32,715 nucleotides of DNA from Clostridia bacterium (lineage in GTDB: Bacteria > Bacillota_A > Clostridia > Oscillospirales > CAG-272), in contig JAFTKI010000092.1 of assembly GCA_017453335.1 (NCBI GenBank), forward strand, positions 1-32,715, written 5' to 3'. Positions 16,561 through 24,844 of this stretch are shown one piece after another (position 1 is the first letter of the stretch; every line of letters starts with the position of its first letter). The position numbers were made by a program, and so were the translations under genes. The notes under the pieces were generated by a model. It did not search any database and was not told the origin of the DNA. It was given only the letters and a program-made list of their open reading frames with translations.

Positions 16561-16561
16561 A

Positions 16562-16604
16562 AAAAGCTCGGCGTCCCCGCGCATTGCGGGGACGCCGAGC
16601 TTTT
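16562..16604. terminator. GC-rich terminator after MutS-like gene
   Basis: A 19-bp perfect stem (16562-16580 with 16586-16604), loop GCATT, GC-rich in the middle and AAAA/TTTT at the base. T-rich DNA follows the stem on the minus strand (TTTTTTATTG), so it may serve both directions. Confidence 0.9.
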
Positions 16605-16611
16605 GCTACAG

Positions 16612-16651
16612 AAACGGGCGGAGACTTCTCCGCCCGTTTGGTTTTTATTTC
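16612..16651 (+). terminator. Second tandem terminator
   Basis: A 12-bp perfect stem (AAACGGGCGGAG, 16612-16623; CTCCGCCCGTTT, 16628-16639), loop ACTT, then GGTTTTTATTTC. With the first hairpin it forms a double terminator between convergent units; the convergent gene ends at 16645. Confidence 0.88.
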
Positions 16652-18423
16652 TTTCTCCAAGCAAGCTTGTAGAGGGTTTCTGCGGCTGTCAGAACAGCGA
16701 ACGCGGTAAAGAGGAGCACCAGCGTATCGACCGTCTTGTAGAACCACAGAGCACCTGCAAACAGCGCTCCTGCCACCAAGCCCGTCAGGATCATCACAAT
16801 CGTGCTGATCACCTTGGTTTCGGTGCTGATCTCGCCGCCCGTCTTCGCGTCCTTCTCCATACCAAGTACAACGAAGAACGAAAGCACGTGGTAGGCGCAG
16901 AACACAAACATCAAAGCTGCAAACGGGATCGCATAGCTCAAAGCGGGTTCGCCATTCAAAAGTCCCAGATTGATCGCCTCAACCATTTCGGAGGAAACGT
17001 GATTCCAAATGTAGAAATCGGGGGGCAAAATGTCCGTGATAAAGGTGGAAAAGCCGGGAGCGAACACCAGAATCCCCATTACAAGATCAACCACTGCGGA
17101 AGCGCAGATGAAGATCTTCAGGAAGATCCATGCGACAGGCTTTTGACGACTGTGGGCGTTCTTACGGGACTTGTAGAACAGGATGAATGCAATCGCGGGA
17201 GCTCCCACCAAAGCAAGCACTACGATGAACCCGATCAACAAACCCAGCATCAGGAAGAACGCACCGACGTTTTCGTTAAACAACCCCTCCAAGCCGTCGA
17301 TGATCATGTTGCTGATATCGATCGAATTGTTCCACACCATACTGAACATCAGATACGCCACTGCAACCAGCGCGCCAAGCCCGAGAATCAGGGACTTTGA
17401 GGAACGAAGGAAGGATTTCGTATCAACGATCTCCTCTGCGGAAGGAACGAGTGCCTCATACCCTGCCGCTTCATCAGAGGGATAGCCTGCTTCCTGTCTG
17501 ACCAGCAAAAGGATCAGGAACACAACGGTGATCACTGCCAGAGCAATTGCGCCCAAAAGCGTAATAACCTCGGTATAACCGCCGCTGGCGTTCGGCTGAA
17601 TGGTACCGACACCAAGCATTGCTTTCACCTCGTCGGACACGGCAATGCTTGCCTGTGCGGGAATCGAGGAGAACGGGAATGCCGTAACGGCCAGTCCCCA
17701 GATCAAGGACATCAGCACGCCGGACAGAAGCTGATTGGTTTTCAAATAGAACATGGTAAGGAAGCAACCGATGAGGATCGCAGCTCCGATCAGAATTGCC
17801 TGAATTGTACCGTCGGACACTGTAATGAAGGGATACGGCATCAGGAAGGTCTTAAAGAAGGTGTAAACGCATTGGAAGGTAGGAACCAGGACTGTCATTC
17901 CGCCCACCAACGGGATCAGCATTTTTGCAACCTTGCCCAAGCCTGCTTTACGCGTGATGTACAAGCCGACCGCCATAAACAATGCGGCGGAAATAATACC
18001 CAAGATAACCATGATGCCCATGTGCCATGAACCTGCGCTCTTCCAGGTGAGCTGGAGAATTGCGCAAAGCACTGCAAATGCAAGGGCTACGAGGGAAAAG
18101 ATGAATCCAACCTTATGCTCGGGGAAAGAAAGACCGATCTGATAAGACTTGGAGGTCATCTTCATATAGATTGCCGACAGCACGATCACTGCAAGCTGTA
18201 CCAGCATCAAATTGCGCGGGAAGAAGGTAATCGCCTCGGTAGGACTTACGACTGCCGTTTCGGTCTCCGGCGTGATCGAGGGCATCTGCACGCCCGCACG
18301 CCACATATCCGCCTCGAAGGAAACAAAGATCAGTGCAACCATTGCGATCGCGATCGCAACGTAGATCAACGGTGCCTGAATCTTTTTCAGCAGAGAGCGA
18401 ATTTTCAATGCCATTTCATTCAT
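16645..18423 (-). CDS. Unknown polytopic membrane protein (about 14 helices)
   Basis: A 592-residue protein I do not recognise. About 14 hydrophobic helices are spread along its length, starting with residues 15-35 (IYVAIAIAMVALIFV). A long loop after helix 1 (EADMWRAGVQMPSITPETET...) and a hydrophilic stretch after helix 8 (RQEAGYPSDEAAGYEALVPSAEEIVD) are the largest soluble parts. No ATP-binding, transport or enzyme motif is visible. ATG 18423 has GGGAGA 7 nt upstream; an ATG 15 nt earlier overlaps this site. It follows the 18451-19314 gene by 27 nt, so the two form an operon. The AAAGAATGGGAGA leader in front of both genes is identical. Confidence 0.85.
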   Translation of the reverse strand: MNEMALKIRSLLKKIQAPLIYVAIAIAMVALIFVSFEADMWRAGVQMPSITPETETAVVSPTEAITFFPRNLMLVQLAVIVLSAIYMKMTSKSYQIGLSFPEHKVGFIFSLVALAFAVLCAILQLTWKSAGSWHMGIMVILGIISAALFMAVGLYITRKAGLGKVAKMLIPLVGGMTVLVPTFQCVYTFFKTFLMPYPFITVSDGTIQAILIGAAILIGCFLTMFYLKTNQLLSGVLMSLIWGLAVTAFPFSSIPAQASIAVSDEVKAMLGVGTIQPNASGGYTEVITLLGAIALAVITVVFLILLLVRQEAGYPSDEAAGYEALVPSAEEIVDTKSFLRSSKSLILGLGALVAVAYLMFSMVWNNSIDISNMIIDGLEGLFNENVGAFFLMLGLLIGFIVVLALVGAPAIAFILFYKSRKNAHSRQKPVAWIFLKIFICASAVVDLVMGILVFAPGFSTFITDILPPDFYIWNHVSSEMVEAINLGLLNGEPALSYAIPFAALMFVFCAYHVLSFFVVLGMEKDAKTGGEISTETKVISTIVMILTGLVAGALFAGALWFYKTVDTLVLLFTAFAVLTAAETLYKLAWRKK

Positions 18424-18450
18424 AACTGTTTCTCCCATTCTTTTTCAAGC

Positions 18451-19314
18451 TCAAGCCTCGACCTTTGCTTCTGCCGTGTCTGCCTTTTGCTCCTCGGCAT
18501 TCGCAATTGCTTCTGCGGAAAACGCCTCATCCTCGTTGGCAAGCCAAACAGCCGCCTCTGCTTCTCTGCGCATCTTCTGCGCAAAGACCTTTTTCATGAT
18601 GAGAACCGCAACCGCATATGCGCAGAACACGATCGCCCACACAATTGCAAAGTGTACACCTTGGAACACCATCTGCATGCGGTAGCCTGCCTTCATGGTT
18701 GCCAGCGTCAGGTTCCAAGCACCGAGAATGCAGAACTGGAACAGGAAGCAAGCAAGATACGAAGAGAACAGACCGCCCGAGAAGAAGAAATTCGCGATCG
18801 GGCTCTTTTTCTTTACCCAAACGAGGTCGGGATGAAGGGTGAATACCAGATGTGCGGCAGATGCCAGGATCTCGAGAATCAGCAGTGCCATTGCGGCAAA
18901 CATCAGAACGCTGAGAACGCGCGTGATGACCTGTGCCGTTACCATAAACATACGGTTGAACTTCATATCCTCGTGGAACTGTGCCTGCTCTTCGCTCAAG
19001 CCGTAGGGATCGATTGCCTCATGCGAAGGAGAGACGGTATCCATGGTCGCGCCAAAATCCTTGCAGTCGTTTGCATAATCCCACATTTCGATGGCAAGCT
19101 GCGGAACGTTGAGCACGTATGCGTTCTCGTTCCCTGCCGCTTCTGCCGATTTCTCGTTCGTCGTTTTGACAAAGACAGACAGCACCGACAGATTTTCCCC
19201 CTCGGTGTCTACCGTGTAAATCGAGATAGACGGAATCAGCATCAATACCAGCATCAGGAGCAAGCAGACCAGCTTGATGGCATGCATCACAGCGGAGCTA
19301 CGTTGAAGTTTCAT
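18451..19314 (-). CDS. Unknown membrane protein, partner of 16645-18423
   Basis: A 287-residue protein I do not recognise. Helix 1 spans about residues 12-33; a soluble, probably outward-facing region follows (residues about 34-120: acidic, with WDYANDCKDF and SPSHEAIDPYGLSEEQ); then about four helices (125-150, 172-195, 200-220, 225-245), and an Ala/Glu-rich tail (EAEAAVWLANEDEAFSAE...). Start set by GGGAG 10 nt upstream. First gene of a two-gene operon, with a consensus promoter at 19351-19379. Adjacency and shared leader suggest a complex with the downstream 14-helix protein (inference). No family named. Confidence 0.85.
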   Translation of the reverse strand: MKLQRSSAVMHAIKLVCLLLMLVLMLIPSISIYTVDTEGENLSVLSVFVKTTNEKSAEAAGNENAYVLNVPQLAIEMWDYANDCKDFGATMDTVSPSHEAIDPYGLSEEQAQFHEDMKFNRMFMVTAQVITRVLSVLMFAAMALLILEILASAAHLVFTLHPDLVWVKKKSPIANFFFSGGLFSSYLACFLFQFCILGAWNLTLATMKAGYRMQMVFQGVHFAIVWAIVFCAYAVAVLIMKKVFAQKMRREAEAAVWLANEDEAFSAEAIANAEEQKADTAEAKVEA

Positions 19315-19350
19315 CTTGATTCTCTCCCATTCTTTTTATGAATTACCTAA

Positions 19351-19379
19351 ATTATAACACACATTACCTTTATTGTCAA
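19351..19379 (-). promoter_or_regulatory. Sigma-A promoter for membrane-pair operon
   Basis: On the minus strand: consensus TTGACA (19379-19374), a 17-bp spacer and consensus TATAAT (19356-19351). One of the strongest-looking promoters here. Confidence 0.88.
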
Positions 19380-19496
19380 GGCTTTTACACCAATTCTTTT
19401 CATTATAAAGAGAAAAAAACGGCATTTTTTTACCCGAAACGGCAAAAGAACGGAACGCTTGGGGTACCTACCGTAAAGTAGTTTCATATCAAATTG
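19380..19496. other. Intergenic stretch without recognised features
   Basis: AT-rich DNA between the promoter of the membrane-pair operon and the hairpin at 19497. I see no gene, promoter pair or repeat in it. Confidence 0.5.
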
Positions 19497-19527
19497 AAAA
19501 ACGGACGAGATTTTCTCGTCCGTTTTT
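19497..19527. terminator. Hairpin terminator with A/T flanks
   Basis: A 14-bp perfect stem (AAAAACGGACGAGA, 19497-19510; TCTCGTCCGTTTTT, 19514-19527) with a TTT loop. On the minus strand it can end transcripts coming through the repeat from the F420-ligase-like gene; no plus-strand gene precedes it. A second imperfect hairpin lies just right of it (CACACT, CCTTGC, GCAAGG and AGTGTG at 19528-19557). Confidence 0.8.
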
Positions 19528-19574
19528 CACACTTCCTTGCCTGCAAGGTGTAGTGTGTTATACCGTATTTTGAT

Positions 19575-19792
19575 TTCGGGTGGTAAATAAGTGATGTTTT
19601 TGCTTGCGCAAAAGTGATGTTATTCGCACAGCTCATAATGATGTTGCTTCCGATGGTCGCGAGTGATGTGATGTTTGCCCACTGTGCCGAAGGCACACAT
19701 CACAGCCGAAGGCTTCATCACAAGGCGAAGCCGGCATCACTTGCCCGTAGGGGGCAAACATCGTTCGGCGACCTGCTTTATCGCAGGTCGCC
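19575..19792. repeat. Palindromic array of mini-hairpins with GTGATG/CATCAC words
   Basis: The left half carries GTGATGTT-type words starting at 19591, 19614, 19638 and 19663 (steps 23, 24, 25 nt). The right half carries the complementary CATCAC at 19698, 19716 and 19735 (steps 18, 19). Between words are mini-hairpins: GTGCC-gaa-GGCAC (19684-19696), AGCC-gaa-GGCT (19704-19714) and GGC-gaa-GCC (19724-19732). GATGTTTGCCC (19670-19680) pairs with GGGCAAACATC (19752-19762). The block ends in a 10-bp stem, GGCGACCTGC (19767-19776) and GCAGGTCGCC (19783-19792). No open frame here looks like a protein; the short frames are by-products of the repeats. I take it for a non-coding mobile or regulatory repeat. 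Confidence 0.8.
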
Positions 19793-19819
19793 GTGGCGCT
19801 CCGTTCTTTTTTTCACCGC

Positions 19820-21013
19820 TTACTCGGTGGTATAGTTATCAAAATATCCCTGGATATAAACGATCGGAGTTCCCTTATCACCCGAGCCAGAGGTCAGGTC
19901 GCAAAGCGAGCCGATCAGGTCGGTCAATCTACGAGGCGTGGTTCCCTCGGAGGCCATCTGCCCGTACAGGTCCTCGTCCTTCTCCTTGATCTTATCCTTG
20001 ATTGCCGCCTTCAGCTCCTCGCCCGACAGCGCCGCAAAATCGTTATCCGCCAGATACTTCAGCTTCAGCTCGTTGGGCGTTCCCTCAAGACCTGCGGTAT
20101 ACGCGGGAGAGACCACCGGATCGGCAAGCTCCCAGATCTTTCCGACGGGATCCTTGAACGCGCCGTCGCCGTACACCATGACCTCAACGCGCTTGCCCGT
20201 TGCGGCAAGAATGCGTGCCTGAATATCCTCTACCAAAGCCTGGCAGTCGCGCGGGAAAAGCTTGACCTGCGTATCGGTTGCCTTATTGGAGCCGAGCAGA
20301 CCGTACTGCTCGTTATATCCGCTTCCGTTCACGGGAGCGTTCAGAATCTCATCCATTCCGTACACGATGGAAGCGCCTGCAGCCTTGAGCATTTTCTTGG
20401 TACGCTTACGCGTATGGATATCGCAATTGAGGACGTTCCCCGTATACGCCAGAATCGCACGCGGATCGTTCGCGAAAATGATCTCGCAATCAGCCCCCGC
20501 ATCACGGATCAGCTTTTCGTAGTACTCGACGTAATCAACACCCGTAAAACGATGCTTTTCATAGCCGAAGCACTCACGGTAACGCGCAAGAGAGAGCACG
20601 TCACGGTAAGGATCGATCCCCTTTTCATCCATCACGTCCAGAGAGATCAGGTGGTTTCCGACCTCATCGGAGGGATAGGACAGCATCAGAACAATCTTTT
20701 TTGCTCCCTTGGCAATACCCGTCAGGCACACCGAGAAGCGGTTGCGGCTGAGGATCGGGAAAATGACACCGACCGTTTCTCCGCCGAATTTTGCGCGGAC
20801 GTCCGCTGCAATATCATCAACAGTTGCATAGTTTCCCTGTGCACGCGCAACGATTGCCTCCGTCATTGCGACGATATCACGGTCTCTGACGGCATAGCCC
20901 TCTTCACGGGCAGCCTCGAGAACGGACGCGGTTACGATCTGTGCAAGATCGTCTCCGCTACGGATAATGGGGGCGCGAACGCCACGGGATACTGTGCCGA
21001 CCATACGGCTCAT
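19820..21013 (-). CDS. Coenzyme F420-0:L-glutamate ligase-like protein
   Basis: A 397-residue soluble protein. The N terminus (VGTVSRGVRAPIIRSGDDL..., DRDIVAMTEAIVARAQGN) matches the F420-0:gamma-glutamyl ligase (CofE/FbiB N-terminal) pattern of a GDDL motif followed by a gD-I...EaIV...G block. CofE adds glutamate to F420-0 by GTP-dependent amide ligation. Homologues occur in Clostridia not known to make F420, where the substrate is unknown; no other F420 gene is visible here. ATG 21013 has AAGGAG 9 nt upstream; the frame runs 12 codons further. The protein is longer than archaeal CofE (about 250), with an extra C-terminal part (KDKIKEKDEDLYGQ...). Family call good, reaction uncertain. Confidence 0.8.
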   Translation of the reverse strand: MSRMVGTVSRGVRAPIIRSGDDLAQIVTASVLEAAREEGYAVRDRDIVAMTEAIVARAQGNYATVDDIAADVRAKFGGETVGVIFPILSRNRFSVCLTGIAKGAKKIVLMLSYPSDEVGNHLISLDVMDEKGIDPYRDVLSLARYRECFGYEKHRFTGVDYVEYYEKLIRDAGADCEIIFANDPRAILAYTGNVLNCDIHTRKRTKKMLKAAGASIVYGMDEILNAPVNGSGYNEQYGLLGSNKATDTQVKLFPRDCQALVEDIQARILAATGKRVEVMVYGDGAFKDPVGKIWELADPVVSPAYTAGLEGTPNELKLKYLADNDFAALSGEELKAAIKDKIKEKDEDLYGQMASEGTTPRRLTDLIGSLCDLTSGSGDKGTPIVYIQGYFDNYTTE

Positions 21014-21081
21014 ACTTACACACTCCTTTTTAATACCCTTCGGGAGCACCGACGGGCTTGGGAAATTTTTTCACGCATTAT

Positions 21082-21110
21082 AGTATACCAAATTTTTTTC
21101 GATTTGTAAA
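21082..21110 (-). promoter_or_regulatory. Sigma-A promoter for F420-ligase-like gene
   Basis: On the minus strand: TTTACA (21110-21105), a 17-bp spacer, TGG and TATACT (21087-21082). It leaves a leader of about 60 nt. Confidence 0.82.
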
Positions 21111-21208
21111 GGTATTCTTCAAAAAAAAATCTCCCGATCGTCATTTTTTTTAATTTTTACAATTTTTCGTTCGTTTTATGAAAGGTTATGGTAATTTTTC
21201 TTCTTACT

Positions 21209-21742
21209 TCAAGCGTGAAAGAAGACTGCGAAATTCAGAATCAGCATATAGATCAGCCAGACGTCATGCAATAAAAACAGCATCCCTGCGAAGCGGCTGA
21301 CGCGATAAAAGCAGACCGTAACGCCAACGGACAGGCACAGGATCAGGATACACTCCAGAACACTGAGAAAGACCAAGCCCGCGCCAAACAAGGTCGGATA
21401 CCAGCAAAGCTCCAGCACCGCCAGTAAAACGAAGATCATCCCGCCCTTGTATTTCTCCACGTCACACCCGCCCGCGCGATAGCCCAGGACAAAGCCCGCC
21501 GCGCATCCGATAATGAGAAAGGAGAGCGACCAAAGGAGTGACATCAGCCAGACGGGCGGCACGACACCGCCGATCCCAAGCGCCAGAAGCATCAGGTGCG
21601 GACTTCCGACCGTGAATCGAACAATCATACCTCCCGCCAACATTGCGATTCCGCAAAGCACCATCACGATCGGTCGGGAGCGATCCATTTCCATGCTCAG
21701 CCAAGCACCGATGCTCCTGTTTCCGTACTTTTTCTTATACAA
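21209..21742 (-). CDS. TspO/MBR-like membrane protein
   Basis: A 177-residue protein with five or so helices. The last 70 residues (ELCWYPTLFGAGLVFLSVL..., then FAGMLFLLHDVWLIYMLILN) follow the TspO pattern W-xP-xLFF...A..L..PY-xxW-xxFA-xxLN, with some of the tryptophans replaced. TspO proteins bind porphyrins and cholesterol-like ligands and act as stress-linked sensors or enzymes; the ligand here is unknown. The best start is TTG at 21742, 7 nt after GGGAGG; no ATG fits until residue 17. It lies 71 nt downstream of the PBP gene without a clear terminator, so the two may be co-transcribed. Confidence 0.68.
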   Translation of the reverse strand: MYKKKYGNRSIGAWLSMEMDRSRPIVMVLCGIAMLAGGMIVRFTVGSPHLMLLALGIGGVVPPVWLMSLLWSLSFLIIGCAAGFVLGYRAGGCDVEKYKGGMIFVLLAVLELCWYPTLFGAGLVFLSVLECILILCLSVGVTVCFYRVSRFAGMLFLLHDVWLIYMLILNFAVFFHA

Positions 21743-21813
21743 AACAGCACCTCCCAAGAGATGCCGTTTGTTTCTTGCATCCCCACACTCACAGTATGAG
21801 CGTGCGACCGCTT

Positions 21814-24246
21814 TTATTCATCCGATCCGTCCGACCAAGGAACGCGAAGCGGCACTTCCTCGCGCGGCTCTGTCTCGGGCGCGGGATGCGCGGTGCAAGA
21901 GCGGTTGAAGGGCTCTTTTCTGCGCGAGATCCCGCAATAATCCTCTAATTCTTTTGCAAAATAGGCTTGCGCGGTGTTGGGATTCGCTTCCATCCTGCAA
22001 GGATCTCCACGCCACACGTACGCGGAATCCTCAACGTAGATCTCTTTCGGAAAATGCCGCTCGACACGGAGCAAGCTGATCTGCTTCGTGCAGTCCTCGG
22101 GGCAAAAGCCGTGGCTGACGCCGCCGTTTTCCACATCGTACGTGCAAAGAACGTGACAATCGCAGAAGGTTTGCGGCTCTTTCCCGCGCACGAACCATCC
22201 TGTTGCGCATCGGTCTCCGCGCGCGTCCGCACGGCATGCATCGGTGGGAAGCCTGCCCGAATCCACGCAATAGCTGACGCGCACCAGCGTGGACGGCACC
22301 TCGAAGTGCCGATGCCCGTCTGTTTGCAATACGATCTCGCGCATGACCGCGTTCCAGATACCCGTTGAAAGGTTCTTCCCCTCCATCGGCTCGGGATACT
22401 CGTAGCCGCACCACACCCCGCAGATCAAATCGGGCGTATACCCCACGAACCATCGGTCGCAATCCCGATTGGTCGTTCCCGTTTTCCCTGCGCACTCGGT
22501 CAGATTCTGCAGAGTGACGGAGGAGGAGGTTCCTTCCGTAATCACCCCTTGCAAAAGCTTGGTCATGATCGCGGCGTTTTCTTGCGACAGAACCGTTTCC
22601 GAGCTGTCGGGACATGCGAGCAGCACGCGTCCGTCCGCATCCGTCACGCGGTAATAGGAACGGTACGGGTGGTAGACTCCTCCGTCCGCAAAGGCGGTGT
22701 AGGCAGTCGTCAGCTCGCGCAAGGTCACGCCGTGCTGCAATTGCCCAAGCGCCAGTGCCGCCACGTCGCAATCGCTCTTCCCTTTTTCCGCAGAAAGACT
22801 ACTCAGATGAAAGCGCTCCTTTGCATAGTGGAAGGATTCCTGCAAGCCCACGTCCTCCAGCACCCGAACCGCGACGGTATTGGTAGAATGTGCCACGGCA
22901 TACGGGATCCCCGTCAGCCCGCGATAAAGTCCATTCGCGTTTTTGGGCCATGCGGTACGCCCGTTCGCATCAAAGTCGGTGGGGACGTCGTCGTAGACGC
23001 TCCCCCAATCGATGATCCCCTTTTCCAGGGCGGGCGCGTAAACGCTGATGGGCTTAATGGTAGAGCCAGGGGGGCGGAGGGTCTGCGTAGCAAAATTCTG
23101 AAGGCGATTTCCCTTCTTCTCCCCCACTGCACCCGCAACGCCGAGAATATCCCCCGTTCGGCTGTCGATGACGATCAGTGCGGACTGTGCCGATTCGCCC
23201 GCCGCATTTTGCGGCATGCGTATTTTTTCACGGTAATATTGCTCAACAATCGACTGGATCTCCTCGTCGATTGCCATATCGATCTGCAAGCCTCCCGTGT
23301 AAAACAGGTGCGTTGCAGCCGCGCGGCTCATAGAATATTCCCGCATCAGATCCCGAATCACGTCCTCAATCACCATATCGGTGTACCACGGATTGATGCC
23401 ATCGGAATTGGAAACGTCATCGACGTGCAAAGCAAGCGGCGTCGCCTTGGCTTCCTCGTATTCGGCTTGTGAAAGATAGCCTTGCGCATACATTTCGGAA
23501 AGGATCAGATTTCGGCGCGAAAGATTGTGTTCGGGATAACGGATCGGGTTATAATAGGTTGGGTTGTTTGTGATCGCAGCCACCGTCGCGCATTCCGCAA
23601 CCGTCAATTCACACACCTGCTTTGAAAAATAATGCTCCGCCGCCGCGCCAACACCCGTGCACTGATCCGAAAAGCTGATCACGTTCAGATACAGCTCCAT
23701 GATCTCGGTTTTGTCGAGCCTCCGCTCCAGATCCCGCGCGTACAGCATTTCCTGCAGCTTTCTTTGTGGGCTGATCTCATCCGCGCCCGTCATATTCTTG
23801 ACCAGTTGCTGCGTGATGGTGGAGGCGCCGAAGCGATCCGAAAAGCCAAGCAGATAATTCGCACCTGCCGCCACTGTTCGATACCAATCTACCCCCTCGT
23901 GCTCAAAAAAGCGCTTGTCCTCAATCGCGACAAAGGCATTGATCAGTGCGGTTGGAATCTCGCTGTAAGGAACGTATGCACTCTGCCTTTGTGCAAATAC
24001 CGTATCCGTCACCTCGTATGCCGCTCCCACGCGGTTGGCTCTGTCCTCGAAGCGGTACGCAAAAAAGCGCGGTGAGCGGCGGATCGGGCTGACCGCGAGC
24101 AGCTCCTGTGGGAGCTCCTTTTCAAAGCGCATATCCACGTAAAGTCCTGCCGAAAGCGTCACGGCAAGTGCCAAGAGCAAAACGGCGGACATCAGACACC
24201 ACAGGAGCGGAAATCTTTTTTTCGTTCTGTTTCGTTGCCGTAGCAT
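21814..24246 (-). CDS. Class A penicillin-binding protein (PBP1A type)
   Basis: An 810-residue bifunctional cell-wall synthase that polymerises and cross-links peptidoglycan. One N-terminal anchor (about 12-36). The GT51 transglycosylase spans about 80-260 with EDKRFFEHEGVD (109-120) and GASTITQQLVKN (140-151). The transpeptidase has STIK (395-398, catalytic Ser395), STN (454-456) and KTGTT (588-592). The final 150 residues are unusual in carrying at least a dozen cysteines (YCVDSG, DACRAD, DRCATG, TFCDCHVLC, GFCPEDC), which could form extracellular disulfides; it ends in a Pro/Glu-rich tail. AAGGAG lies 7 nt before the ATG. Its promoter is weak by eye. Confidence 0.95.
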   Translation of the reverse strand: MLRQRNRTKKRFPLLWCLMSAVLLLALAVTLSAGLYVDMRFEKELPQELLAVSPIRRSPRFFAYRFEDRANRVGAAYEVTDTVFAQRQSAYVPYSEIPTALINAFVAIEDKRFFEHEGVDWYRTVAAGANYLLGFSDRFGASTITQQLVKNMTGADEISPQRKLQEMLYARDLERRLDKTEIMELYLNVISFSDQCTGVGAAAEHYFSKQVCELTVAECATVAAITNNPTYYNPIRYPEHNLSRRNLILSEMYAQGYLSQAEYEEAKATPLALHVDDVSNSDGINPWYTDMVIEDVIRDLMREYSMSRAAATHLFYTGGLQIDMAIDEEIQSIVEQYYREKIRMPQNAAGESAQSALIVIDSRTGDILGVAGAVGEKKGNRLQNFATQTLRPPGSTIKPISVYAPALEKGIIDWGSVYDDVPTDFDANGRTAWPKNANGLYRGLTGIPYAVAHSTNTVAVRVLEDVGLQESFHYAKERFHLSSLSAEKGKSDCDVAALALGQLQHGVTLRELTTAYTAFADGGVYHPYRSYYRVTDADGRVLLACPDSSETVLSQENAAIMTKLLQGVITEGTSSSVTLQNLTECAGKTGTTNRDCDRWFVGYTPDLICGVWCGYEYPEPMEGKNLSTGIWNAVMREIVLQTDGHRHFEVPSTLVRVSYCVDSGRLPTDACRADARGDRCATGWFVRGKEPQTFCDCHVLCTYDVENGGVSHGFCPEDCTKQISLLRVERHFPKEIYVEDSAYVWRGDPCRMEANPNTAQAYFAKELEDYCGISRRKEPFNRSCTAHPAPETEPREEVPLRVPWSDGSDE

Positions 24247-24367
24247 GATGCGTCTCCTTGATCTTACTTTTCAAAAATAGTATTTCCTTGCTAATGTGAA
24301 TATAACCAGCGAAACGGGAAATGCTATCATTACCCTGTTTGCAAAAATATGAAAAAGGAGCATTTCT

Positions 24368-24802
24368 ATGGATACGACCAAGCTATTTACGATTCTTTGT
24401 GCATTTCTTTTACTGATCTCACTCATTCTCTCGATCACGACGCTCGTCATTATGCGGCATGCGCTGGACGAAACCGCCGCATGGCAGAAAAAGGCTTCTG
24501 CCGTGGTCAGTTCCCTGTCCTCACTCGGCGCGCTTTTACAGGAGGTACCAGACACGAGTGTTTCCGACGAGACGCCGCCTGCGGAGGAGCCGTCGACCAA
24601 CGTGGACGTTCTTTACAACCGTTTCATTCTCAAGGAAACCAACGGGCAGGTCGGCGTATACAGCGAGGACGGCTACCTGATCCGCACGATCGCCGTTCAG
24701 GTCTCCACGCTCCCCAAGGAAGCACGCGACGCACTTGCCGAAGGGATGGTATTCAACTCCTGGCGGGAATTGATCGCATTGATCGAAAATTACGAGTCAT
24801 AA
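24368..24802 (+). CDS. Membrane-anchored BofC C-terminal-like protein
   Basis: A 144-residue protein: one N-terminal transmembrane helix (about 6-30), a short coiled or Ser/Pro/Glu-rich linker (31-78), and a C-terminal domain of about 65 residues (YNRFILKETNGQVGVYSEDG, then STLPKEARDALAEG and an IENYES end). This C-terminal domain matches the BofC-C pattern (FvVke-xxGkIAVy...PV-xTLP-xxDrelL-eGI...L-xxLEDY-xS). In B. subtilis BofC controls sigma-K processing in the forespore; this shorter, membrane-bound Clostridia version has an unknown role. AAGGAG lies 7 nt before the ATG. Upstream, TGC-TATCAT (24325-24330) is a possible -10 with no good -35. Divergent from the PBP gene. Confidence 0.82.
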   Translation: MDTTKLFTILCAFLLLISLILSITTLVIMRHALDETAAWQKKASAVVSSLSSLGALLQEVPDTSVSDETPPAEEPSTNVDVLYNRFILKETNGQVGVYSEDGYLIRTIAVQVSTLPKEARDALAEGMVFNSWRELIALIENYES

Positions 24803-24844
24803 CGAAAAGAGAGAAGCCAAATCGGCTTCTCTCTTTTCGTTATG
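24798..24844. terminator. Shared bidirectional terminator containing both stop codons
   Basis: A 21-bp perfect stem (24798-24818 with 24824-24844) and a 5-nt loop. The stop codon of the BofC-like gene (24800-24802) and that of the convergent O-antigen-ligase gene (24842-24840) both lie inside the stem at mirrored positions. Tracts AACGAAAAGAGAG and CTCTCTTTTCGTT make it work on both strands. Confidence 0.92.

Noticed and set aside
19575..19792. CRISPR array
   Set aside because: The words are only 6-8 nt, the units are hairpins rather than unique spacers, and the array is mirror-symmetric.
19614..19989. Plus-strand frames in the first hairpin array
   Set aside because: The apparent peptides come from repeated GTGATG/CATCAC words and hairpins; no start signal or family match, and they run into the F420-ligase-like gene antisense.
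19820..21013. S-adenosylmethionine synthetase for the 397-residue protein
   Set aside because: The length is similar, but the N-terminal blocks fit the F420-0 ligase pattern and the MetK hexapeptide motifs are absent.
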